Shown here one piece after another: positions 1 to 5,876 of a stretch of 12,603 nt of DNA. The DNA is taken from NCBI GenBank assembly GCA_005240015.1, contig SBBV01000234.1, forward strand, positions 1 to 12,603. The letters run 5' to 3'. The stretch comes from Candidatus Odyssella thessalonicensis. Lineage in GTDB: Bacteria; Pseudomonadota; Alphaproteobacteria; Bin65. Made by a program: the position numbers and the translations under genes. The notes beneath the pieces are model-generated. The model was not told where the DNA came from. It ran no database searches and worked only from the letters and a program-made list of their open reading frames with translations. Positions within the stretch are counted from its first letter, which is position 1, and each line of letters starts with the position of its first letter.

Positions 1-414
1 CACATGCGCATGCACACCTGCCTGCACCTGCTCTGCGCCGTGGTGCCGGGCCGGGTGACGGGCGGGCAGATCGCCGCCGACAAGGGCCGGCTCGACTTCG
101 CCGTCGACACCGGCGCGCTCGACAAGGCGCGGATCGAGAGCGAGCTGAACCGCCTCATCCGCGAGGATCATCCGGTTTCCCCGCGCTGGATCACCGACGA
201 GGAACTCGCCGGCGCACCCGACCTCGTGCGCACCATGTCGGTGAAGCCGCCGACCGGCACCGGCAAGGTGCGCCTGCTCGACATCCCCGGCGTCGACCTC
301 CAGCCTTGCGGCGGCACGCATGTGGCGCGCACCGGCGAGATCGGCGCCGTCGTGGTGGCCAAGATCGAGAACAAGGGCAAGCAGAACCGTCGCGTAGTGG
401 TGCAGTTCGCATAA
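1..414 (+). CDS. AlaX-type alanyl-tRNA editing hydrolase, C-terminal part (cut by left edge)
   Basis: This is the 3' part of a free-standing editing protein of the AlaX family, which hydrolyses tRNA(Ala) mischarged with serine or glycine in the cytoplasm. Reading from base 1, the frame opens with an HxxxH zinc motif (HTCLH, bases 13-27) and carries the second zinc motif CGGTH (bases 307-321); together these give the metal ligands typical of the AlaRS/ThrRS second additional domain. The following stretch with GEIGAVVV and a basic KGKQNRR end is the usual C-terminus of this family. Medium-length AlaX proteins run to roughly 230-240 residues, so about 100 residues, including the N-terminal beta-barrel, should lie left of the window. 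The ATG at base 4 is internal, not the true start. A full alanyl-tRNA synthetase is unlikely because the protein ends right after the editing domain with no C-Ala region. Confidence 0.9.
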   Translation, partial: HMRMHTCLHLLCAVVPGRVTGGQIAADKGRLDFAVDTGALDKARIESELNRLIREDHPVSPRWITDEELAGAPDLVRTMSVKPPTGTGKVRLLDIPGVDLQPCGGTHVARTGEIGAVVVAKIENKGKQNRRVVVQFA

Positions 415-427
415 TCGCGGCACCTCC

Positions 428-531
428 CACGGACGAACACGGGCTTACACCGACTCCCGGGGACGAACGGCCGACAGCCGTTGGATGAAAGTCTGTCCGC
501 GTTCGTCCGTGAAAGTCCGTGCGCGTCCGTG
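428..531. repeat. Palindromic intergenic element, family A (TCCGTG type), copy 1
   Basis: The arm at 428-442 (cacggacgaacacgg) pairs with 497-511 (ccgcgttcgtccgtg) at 14 of 15 positions. The right side also holds three exact heptamers gtccgtg starting at 505, 515 and 525, a strict 10-base period, and a near-repeat of tgaaagtc at 486 and 510. It fills most of the gap between the AlaX gene and the pentapeptide-repeat gene. The same kind of sequence occurs again at 5801-5856. Short elements of this wording are common between genes in GC-rich bacteria; how they move is not visible here. Confidence 0.75.
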
Positions 532-545
532 CTAAATTTCCCGCC

Positions 546-1916
546 ATGGCCAACCCGGACCATCTCGAATTGGCGCGCCAGGGGCGCGAGGCTTGGAACA
601 AGTGGCGGCGGCGCAACCCCGATCTGCCGGCCGATTTCTCGCGCGTGGACTTCACCGCGCCGGCCTACGCCAAGATCTCGTTCGCCGGGTTCGAGTTGGG
701 CCCCAACGCGAATTTCTCGCATTGCGTGTTCGGCGGCGCCGACCACCGCGGGGTGGCGGCCCAGGATTTGAGCCCCTACGCGCCGGAGGTGGCGCACTTC
801 CTCGCCGGCGGCGCCTGGTTCTACGGCGCGCGCTTCGGCCCCGGCGCCAATTTCGCGGATTGCACGTTCAAGGGCGTGGCCGTGTTCCAGAGCGCCGTGT
901 TCGGCCGCGGCGCCAATTTCCAGCGCGCAGGGTTCATGGACGAGGCCAATTTCGTCGGCGCGCAATTCGGCGACGGCGCCAGCTTCGCCGAGGCCATGTT
1001 CGCCAAGCTGATGCAGTTCGAGCGCGTGCGCTTTGCCGGCACCGTCGGCTTCGAGGCGGGTTCGCCCAGTGACATCGCCTATCTTACCTTCCGCCATGCG
1101 CGCTTCGGCGGCGCCGCGAGCTTCGCCAAGCGCCGCTTCCTCGACCGCGCCGACTTCGCCTACGCCGTGTTCGACGTGCCGCCGAATTTTTCCGGCGTCG
1201 CCGGCCGCGACCGCGTCGACTTCCAGGGCACGCGCTTCCGCCTGCGCGAAGGCCTGATCCCGGGCTGGACCACGCGCGCCGGCACGGTCGCGGCCATCCG
1301 CCATCTGCGCGGCATCGCGCGCGACGCCAATGCCGAGGCGGCCGAGCGCGACCTGCTCGTGCTCGAGCGCAAGGCCGAGCGCGGCACCGCCTGGAAGAAC
1401 GCGCACGAGGCGGTGTGGGCCGAGCCGCTGCGGAAGCTCGGGCTCTACGGCCGCGCGCTCGGCGCCACGGTGCTGCTATTCGTCTACGGCCTCTTCTCGG
1501 ATTGCGGGCGCGGGCTCGTGCGGCCGGTGATCTGGCTCGCGCTCGTCAACGTCGCCGCCTATTTCGCCTACCGCGCCTACGCCAAACCCTCGACGACGGT
1601 CGTGGGCCGCGCCGCGCGTGGCACCTGGGGCTGGATGAAATCGCTGTTCGTCTCGACGCCGCAGCCCTCGGTCACGACCTCGGCGCTCTCGGCCGATCAG
1701 CAGCGCTCGCTGTTCGAATTCTGGTGGGCGGGCGCCGTGCCGGGCTCGGTCACGCGCGCCGCCTACGAGAAGGCCGTCCTCGTGCTGTTCGGCCGCGACG
1801 GCCTGCCGCCGCTGCTCTACTTCGTGCAGTTCGCGCAGACCGCGCTCAACCTGCTGCTCGTGCTGCTGCTAGCGCTGGCCGTGCGCAATCATTTCCGCGG
1901 CGTCGCGCGCGCTTGA
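546..1916 (+). CDS. Pentapeptide-repeat protein with C-terminal membrane domain
   Basis: A 456-residue protein of unknown role. Residues about 29-231 carry irregular pentapeptide repeats, with aromatic residues at the central position and Ala/Gly in the small positions (GANF, EANF, GASF, RADF), which should fold into a right-handed quadrilateral beta-helix. After a charged linker (about 250-295) come three hydrophobic segments at about 305-320, 325-345 and 423-447, with a SDCGRGLVRP motif between the first two and a final ALAVRNHFRG motif. This pattern matches membrane-anchored pentapeptide proteins whose C-terminus resembles ion-channel-like domains; any channel activity is inference. The ATG at 546 was chosen over an in-frame GTG at 519 because the nine extra residues come from the family A repeat. 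No good ribosome binding site is seen before 546, so the start is the least certain part. Confidence 0.85.
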   Translation: MANPDHLELARQGREAWNKWRRRNPDLPADFSRVDFTAPAYAKISFAGFELGPNANFSHCVFGGADHRGVAAQDLSPYAPEVAHFLAGGAWFYGARFGPGANFADCTFKGVAVFQSAVFGRGANFQRAGFMDEANFVGAQFGDGASFAEAMFAKLMQFERVRFAGTVGFEAGSPSDIAYLTFRHARFGGAASFAKRRFLDRADFAYAVFDVPPNFSGVAGRDRVDFQGTRFRLREGLIPGWTTRAGTVAAIRHLRGIARDANAEAAERDLLVLERKAERGTAWKNAHEAVWAEPLRKLGLYGRALGATVLLFVYGLFSDCGRGLVRPVIWLALVNVAAYFAYRAYAKPSTTVVGRAARGTWGWMKSLFVSTPQPSVTTSALSADQQRSLFEFWWAGAVPGSVTRAAYEKAVLVLFGRDGLPPLLYFVQFAQTALNLLLVLLLALAVRNHFRGVARA

Positions 1917-1994
1917 GGCTGCAGCGCCATTTGACGCTTCCGCTCAATCGCGAACCACATTAGACCGTCCGCGATCCCAATCGCCGGAACACCC

Positions 1995-2504
1995 ATGCCC
2001 CATTCTTCCGACACCGTCCGCACGCGCCGCTACAGCTGGAGCGATCCCAGGATCGCGCTCGAGGCGGCGCGCAAGATGAGCGGCAAGGACTATCTCGCTG
2101 CGGTGATGAGGGGCGAGCTTCCGGCCGGCCCGATCATGGAGACGCTCGGCTTCCGCCTCGCCGAAGTCGGCGACGGGCGCGCGGCCTTCGTCTCGGAGCC
2201 CGCCGAGTTCGCCTACAACGCGATCGGCTCGGTGCATGGCGGGCTCGCCGCCACGCTCATCGACAGTGCGGCGAGCTGCGCGGTCCACACCCAGCTTCCG
2301 GCCGGCACGGGCTACGCCACGATCAACCTCGCGCTCGACATGATCAGGCCGATCACCGCGGAAGTCGGCACCTTGCGCGCCGAGGGCCGCGTCGTGCGCG
2401 CCGGCGCGCGCATCGCCGTCGCCGACGCCGAGGTGAAGGGCGCCGACGGCACGCTCTACGCGCGCGGCTCGGCCACCTGCCTGATCTCGCGGCCGGGAAA
2501 ATAG
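1995..2504 (+). CDS. PaaI-like hotdog-fold thioesterase, single domain
   Basis: A 169-residue cytoplasmic protein of the PaaI/YbgC-type hotdog thioesterase superfamily, which hydrolyses acyl-CoA thioesters. The hotdog helix region shows N75, then HGG at 81-83 and D90 (SVHGGLAATLID), the usual active-site pattern of PaaI-like enzymes; the C-terminal strands include RVVRAGARIAVADAEV and LYARGSATCLI. A 45-residue N-terminal extension (W-x-DP, ARKMSG, GELPAGPI) precedes the fold and recurs in both halves of the protein at 4134-5186, so these are paralogues. Substrate cannot be told from sequence; aromatic or medium-chain acyl-CoA is typical of relatives. The gene ends into an intrinsic terminator at 2564-2590 and converges on the LysR gene, so it is probably monocistronic. 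Confidence 0.9.
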   Translation: MPHSSDTVRTRRYSWSDPRIALEAARKMSGKDYLAAVMRGELPAGPIMETLGFRLAEVGDGRAAFVSEPAEFAYNAIGSVHGGLAATLIDSAASCAVHTQLPAGTGYATINLALDMIRPITAEVGTLRAEGRVVRAGARIAVADAEVKGADGTLYARGSATCLISRPGK

Positions 2505-2520
2505 CGCGGCGCTTTTCGGT

Positions 2521-2631
2521 GGCAGCGAAGACGGACCACCAAGACACACCGAGTGATTTCTTCGGCCGGCCGAAGGCTGGCCCTTTTTCTATTTGGGTGT
2601 CTTGGTGCCTTGGTGGTTCTGCTCCGCTGCC
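2521..2631. repeat. Palindromic intergenic element, family B (ACCACCAAG type)
   Basis: An imperfect inverted repeat. The left arm is 2521-2550 (ggcagcgaag, accaccaagacac), the right arm 2595-2631 (gtgtcttggtg, ccttggtggttc, ctccgctgcc). Arms match over the outer ggcagcg block and the accacc/caagacac blocks, with about seven bases extra in the right arm. Its right arm is translated as the last 13 residues of the LysR protein on the minus strand, and its loop contains the terminator of the hotdog gene. Confidence 0.75.
2564..2590 (+). terminator. Intrinsic terminator of the hotdog thioesterase gene
   Basis: The stem ggccggcc (2564-2571), loop gaa, and ggctggcc (2575-2582) form eight pairs with one G-U, followed by ctttttct with five T residues in a row. 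It lies 59 bases after the stop at 2504 and inside the loop of repeat family B. The alternative palindrome cttcggccggccgaag (2560-2575) overlaps it and could compete in folding. Confidence 0.75.
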
Positions 2632-3524
2632 ATGGGCTCATCCGTATCTCGCCTAACCGTGGACAGCACCCAGTCGCGGAACGTGGTGATACGCGCGTCG
2701 CTGGCGCGGCCCTCGGGGTAGACGAAATAGAACGCGCCGCCCGAGGGCATGTCGATGTCGAAGGGAATGACCAGCCGGCGCTGCTTCAGCTCGCGGTCAA
2801 TGAACTTGCGGTCGGTGATCGCGATGCCGATACCGTCGATCGCCGCCTGCATGGTCGCCGCCATGTCGGAGAGGGTCTGGCCCTTGTCGGGATCGACCCC
2901 CTTCGCGCCGGCCGCGAGCAGCCACATGCGCCAGGCGTCGGGTGCGGCGTCGTAGTGCAGGAGCGTCTGGCGCGCGAGGTCGTCCGGCGCCTTGAGCCGG
3001 CCGTTGCGGACCAGCGCCGGCGCCGCCACCGGTACCCAATCGAGCGACATGAGCCGGTGGGCGGCGAGGCCCGGCCATGTGCCGCGGCCGAAGCGGACCG
3101 CGCAGTCGACCCCGTCGGACACGAAATCGGCCAGGCGCGAGGTGCTGATGAGGCGCACCGCAATGGCGGGATGCGTCGCCTCGAAGCGCGCGAGCCGCGG
3201 CAACAGCCAGCGCGCGCCGAACAGCGGCGTGACACTCACGGTGAGCGGGCGGTTGGCTTCGACGGCGAGGCGCCGCGTCGCCTCGCGCAGGATCGCGATG
3301 GCGTCGGCCACCGCCGCGGCATAGGCGCGGCCCGCGGGCGTCAACGCCACCTTGCGCGTGAGCCGCTCGAACAGCACGAGGCCGAGCTGCTCTTCCAGAG
3401 CCTTGATGCGGTGGCTGACCGCCGAGGCGGTCAGGTGCAGCTCCTCGGCCGCGGCGGCGAAGGAGAGGCGCCGCGCGGCGGCCTCGAATACGCGCAGCGC
3501 ATCGAGCGGGGGCAGGTCGGCCAT
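2589..3524 (-). CDS. LysR-family transcriptional regulator, GcvA-like
   Basis: A 311-residue DNA-binding regulator. Residues about 4-62 are the winged helix-turn-helix (LDALRVFEAAARRLSFAAAA, then TASAVSHRIKALEEQLG and LFERLTRKVALTPAG); residues about 93-290 are the effector-binding domain with the TVSVTPLFGARWLLPRL opening typical of the GcvA/AmpR-like subgroup. The ATG at 3524 starts the usual MADLPPLDALRVFEA end; reading further upstream adds 59 residues with no family likeness. The true domain ends near residue 290, and residues 299-311 (ending NHQGTKTPK) are read from repeat family B. It is divergent from the DUF1127 gene across 158 bases, the usual arrangement for a LysR regulator and a target, and convergent with the hotdog gene. 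The effector is unknown; GcvA itself responds to glycine, but that cannot be assumed here. Confidence 0.92.
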   Translation of the reverse strand: MADLPPLDALRVFEAAARRLSFAAAAEELHLTASAVSHRIKALEEQLGLVLFERLTRKVALTPAGRAYAAAVADAIAILREATRRLAVEANRPLTVSVTPLFGARWLLPRLARFEATHPAIAVRLISTSRLADFVSDGVDCAVRFGRGTWPGLAAHRLMSLDWVPVAAPALVRNGRLKAPDDLARQTLLHYDAAPDAWRMWLLAAGAKGVDPDKGQTLSDMAATMQAAIDGIGIAITDRKFIDRELKQRRLVIPFDIDMPSGGAFYFVYPEGRASDARITTFRDWVLSTVRRDTDEPMAAEQNHQGTKTPK

Positions 3525-3589
3525 GGCTACGGGTGAAACCGGCTCATGTGTCGCGGGAGAAAGGATCGTTTGTCCGTCGTGCCCGCGAA

Positions 3590-3611
3590 TCGTACGTTTC
3601 GGCCAACGACG
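3590..3611. promoter_or_regulatory. Possible LysR operator in the divergent gap
   Basis: An interrupted dyad in the 158-base gap between the LysR and DUF1127 starts: tcgtacgtt, spacer tcggcc, aacgacga. The arms pair except for one missing base. LysR proteins commonly bind imperfect dyads in such gaps, but the match to the T-N11-A core is loose and no clear -35/-10 pair was found for either gene. Confidence 0.25.
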
Positions 3612-3682
3612 AAGCAATTCCCGTTGTCGCGGTCCGCCAGCGTAAGGATGAATTCCGCTCAAGTAAAGATGAGGAGTTCGGC

Positions 3683-4075
3683 ATGTCCCGTATCCCCGCA
3701 CGCCACCCCACTTCCCGCCCGCCCGCCGCGTTCGGCCTCGAGCCCAACTATCCCGAGATCCGCCGCACGCCCGATGGGCAAATCGACTACGACTGGTATC
3801 TCCTCCGCGCCCGTGAAACCCGCACCGAAGCCTATCGCGGCGCCTTCCGCGCGATCGGCCGGTTCCTGGGCGCGGCGTACCGGGCTTGGATCAAGGACCT
3901 CCGCGCCTGGCGCGAGCGCAAGCGCGCGCTAGCCGAGCTGCTGAGCCTCGACGACCGCCAGCTGCGCGATATGGGGCTCAACCGCGCCGGCGTGTACTTC
4001 GCGGTCGACCACGGGCGCGAAGACGCGCCGAGCCCGGCCAACGTCAACGCCAAGCAGGCGCACCGCGCGGCGTGA
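3683..4075 (+). CDS. DUF1127 (YjiS-like) protein with long N-terminal region
   Basis: A 130-residue small basic protein. The DUF1127 motif lies at about residues 72-106: WRERKRALAELLSLDDRQL followed by RDMGLNR, which is diagnostic. DUF1127 proteins of alphaproteobacteria are usually shorter (about 45-100 residues); some members act in RNA turnover, phosphate or carbon responses through arginine-rich helices, but the role of this one is unknown. The N-terminal 70 residues include a conserved-looking block PNYPEIRRTPDGQIDYDWYL and an amphipathic helix. The ATG at 3683 is chosen because gaggag lies 6 bases upstream; a longer reading from 3533 would run through the promoter gap. It stands divergent to the LysR gene and may be its target, which is inference. 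Confidence 0.85.
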   Translation: MSRIPARHPTSRPPAAFGLEPNYPEIRRTPDGQIDYDWYLLRARETRTEAYRGAFRAIGRFLGAAYRAWIKDLRAWRERKRALAELLSLDDRQLRDMGLNRAGVYFAVDHGREDAPSPANVNAKQAHRAA

Positions 4076-4133
4076 GCTGCACCGCGCGGACGCGCGCCTT
4101 GGCAGCGCGTGCGGGCATGGCTACGACAGGGCC

Positions 4134-5186
4134 ATGCCCGCAACCGCTTCGACCGCGATCCGCCGCCGCACCGTCCGCTGGGCCGACCCCGCGCCGCTCG
4201 CGGTGGCACGGCGCGCCCAGAGCGGCCTCGATTTCTTCCGCGCCATCGCCTCGGGCGCGCTGCCGCAGCCGCCGATCTACGATCTGCTCGGCTTCCGCCT
4301 GGTCGGCGCCGACCCCGGCACCGCGCGCTTCGAGGGCGAAACCGGCGAGCACCTGCTGAACCCGTTCGGCACGATCCACGGCGGTTATGCAGCGACGCTG
4401 CTCGATTCGGCGTGCGGCGTGGGCCTGCAGGCGACGCTGCCGCAGGGGCGCGGCACGGCCACGATCCGCCTCGAAGTCTCGTTCCTGAGCCCGATCCTGC
4501 CCGCGATGGGCCGCATCAGCTGCGTCTCGCGCCTCATCCACACCGCCGAGCAGGTCGGCTGGTCGGAAGCCGACGTGCTCGGGCCCGGCGGCGCGATCCT
4601 GGCGCGGGCGCGCGGCTGTTTCGCGATCTTCCCGACCGAGAACGGCCCCTGGCAGGGCGAGGCGCGCGAGGAGATCCCGGCGCCGGTCTACGAGAGCAAA
4701 GACATCGCCTGGGACGATCCCGCCATCCTGCGCGCGGCGATGCCGCGCATGACCGGCCTCGAATTCGTGGCGGCGCAGATCGACGGCAAGCTTCCGGTGG
4801 CGCCGATCCACAAAAGCGCCAACTACGCACCGGTCGCGGCCGAGGCCGGGCGCGCGGTCTATCGCTGCACGCCCGCCGCCTATCACTACAACCCGATGGG
4901 CGGCGTGCATGGCGGCTTGGCGGCCATCCTCATCGACACGGCGGGCGGCGCCGCGATCCAGACCGCGCAGCCCAAGGGGCGCGGCGCCACCACGATCTCG
5001 CTCGCCGTCGATTACTTCCGCCCGATCACGCGCGACAGCGGCCCGCTGCTCGCGGAAGGCCGCCTCGTGCGCGCCGGCGCCCGCATCGGCCTCGCCGACG
5101 CCGGCATAAAAGATGAGCGCGGCACCGTTTACGCTCGCGGTTCGGTGACTTATCTCCTCTTCGCATTGGATGGGGGCGAAGCGTGA
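4134..5186 (+). CDS. Tandem PaaI-like hotdog thioesterase (two fused units)
   Basis: A 350-residue protein made of two complete PaaI-like units in one chain. Unit 1 covers about residues 12-168 with N76, HGG at 82-84 and D91 (GTIHGGYAATLLDSA); unit 2 covers about 190-345 with N253, HGG at 259-261 and D268 (GGVHGGLAAILIDTA). Each unit keeps its own N-terminal block (W-x-DP, then LPQPPI or LPVAPI), as in the single-unit protein at 1995-2504. Unit 2 is closer to the single protein (RLVRAGARIGLADAGIK against RVVRAGARIAVADAEVK). Both catalytic patterns are intact, so two active sites per chain, or an internal pseudo-dimer, are possible. Likely a cytoplasmic acyl-CoA thioesterase of unknown substrate. 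The stop overlaps the GNAT start as GTGA. The ribosome binding site before 4134 is weak. Confidence 0.9.
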   Translation: MPATASTAIRRRTVRWADPAPLAVARRAQSGLDFFRAIASGALPQPPIYDLLGFRLVGADPGTARFEGETGEHLLNPFGTIHGGYAATLLDSACGVGLQATLPQGRGTATIRLEVSFLSPILPAMGRISCVSRLIHTAEQVGWSEADVLGPGGAILARARGCFAIFPTENGPWQGEAREEIPAPVYESKDIAWDDPAILRAAMPRMTGLEFVAAQIDGKLPVAPIHKSANYAPVAAEAGRAVYRCTPAAYHYNPMGGVHGGLAAILIDTAGGAAIQTAQPKGRGATTISLAVDYFRPITRDSGPLLAEGRLVRAGARIGLADAGIKDERGTVYARGSVTYLLFALDGGEA

Positions 5187-5743
5187 GCACTGCATCTGCC
5201 GCGTTCGAGCTTGCGATCTCTCCGGCACGCGGCGACGACGATCTGGCCGCGGTCGCGCGGCTTTTCCGCGAATATCAGGTCTCGATCGGAACCGATCTCT
5301 GCTTCCAGGGCTTCGAGGAGGAGATCGCGAACCTGCCGGGACTCTACGGCCCCCCGCGCGGTGAAATTTTTGTGGCGCGCGCGGGGCGGGCGGCGGCCGG
5401 CGTCGTGGCGCTGCGCCCGCTGCCGAAATATGACGGCGCACGCCTCACCTGCGGCGGCGCCGGGCTCGTCGCCGCAGAAGAGGTCGCCTCCGGCGAAACC
5501 GGTGTCTGCGAGATGAAGCGGCTTTACGTCCGTCCGGCCTTCCGCGCGGCCAAGCTCGGGCGGCGCCTGGCCGAGCGTGTGCTCACGGAAGCGCGCCGCT
5601 TGGGCTACCGGCGCATCGTGCTCGACACGCTCAAGGACATGACCGCGGCGCAGGCGCTCTATCGCACGCTCGGCTTCGAGGAGATCGAGGCGTACTACAA
5701 GAACCCGCTGCCCGGCGTGCGCTACTTCGCGCTCGAGCTCTGA
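5183..5743 (+). CDS. GNAT-family N-acetyltransferase
   Basis: A 186-residue acetyltransferase that would use acetyl-CoA to modify an amine on a small molecule or protein; the substrate is unknown. The GNAT core is at about residues 105-186: the strand CEMKRLYVRPAFR, the acetyl-CoA loop region R121-AAKLG-126, the helix RRLAERVLTEARRLGYRRIV, and the closing ALYRTLGFEEIEAYYKNP motif. The loop has Lys where the usual R-x-x-G-x-G/A signature has Gly, a tolerable variation. The start is a GTG at 5183 that shares four bases (GTGA) with the stop of the tandem hotdog gene, preceded by gggggcgaa; translation is therefore probably coupled. The pairing suggests, but does not show, a shared pathway with acyl-CoA substrates or products. 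Confidence 0.9.
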   Translation: MSTASAAFELAISPARGDDDLAAVARLFREYQVSIGTDLCFQGFEEEIANLPGLYGPPRGEIFVARAGRAAAGVVALRPLPKYDGARLTCGGAGLVAAEEVASGETGVCEMKRLYVRPAFRAAKLGRRLAERVLTEARRLGYRRIVLDTLKDMTAAQALYRTLGFEEIEAYYKNPLPGVRYFALEL

Positions 5744-5765
5744 GGCGATGCGGCGGCAAGGCCCC

Positions 5766-5795
5766 TTGCCACGCAGCGGGAAAGGCGCCGATAAG
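5766..5795 (+). promoter_or_regulatory. Candidate sigma70-type promoter of the tartrate dehydrogenase gene
   Basis: TTGCCA (5766-5771, 5 of 6 to TTGACA), an 18-base spacer, then GATAAG (5790-5795, 4 of 6 to TATAAT). Transcription would start near 5802, so the family A repeat copy at 5801-5856 would lie in the transcript leader. Judged by eye only. Confidence 0.35.
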
Positions 5796-5800
5796 CAAGT

Positions 5801-5856
5801 GACCAACACGGATGAACACGGACAGGCACGGACAGGCCCGTCCGTGTTTGTCCGTG
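5801..5856. repeat. Palindromic intergenic element, family A (TCCGTG type), copy 2
   Basis: The arm 5817-5833 (cacggacaggcacggac) pairs with 5840-5856 (gtccgtgtttgtccgtg) at 15 of 17 positions with a six-base loop (aggccc). Upstream bases ccaacacggatgaacacgg (from 5802) are the family's typical wording and resemble the 428-442 arm of copy 1. The element ends 20 bases before the dehydrogenase start. Confidence 0.8.
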
Positions 5857-5876
5857 GGCGCGCAACGAGGATCGTC

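Noticed and set aside
428..531. Short CRISPR array suggested by repeated gtccgtg units
   Set aside because: Units are seven bases at 10-base spacing with no unique spacers of normal size and no cas genes; the same wording forms a palindrome at 5801-5856.
168..1406. 412-codon minus-strand frame opposite the pentapeptide-repeat gene
   Set aside because: Its repetitive appearance (GAEHGALEHGHAL and the like) is just the pentapeptide periodicity read backwards.
1931..1960. Promoter for the single hotdog gene based on TTGACG at 1931-1936
   Set aside because: No acceptable -10 hexamer occurs 16-18 bases downstream; the nearest AT-rich bases are too far.
4044..5441. 465-codon minus-strand frame opposite the tandem hotdog gene
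   Set aside because: Low-complexity Arg/Ala/Asp-rich translation with no recognisable motif, opposite a gene with two intact active-site patterns.
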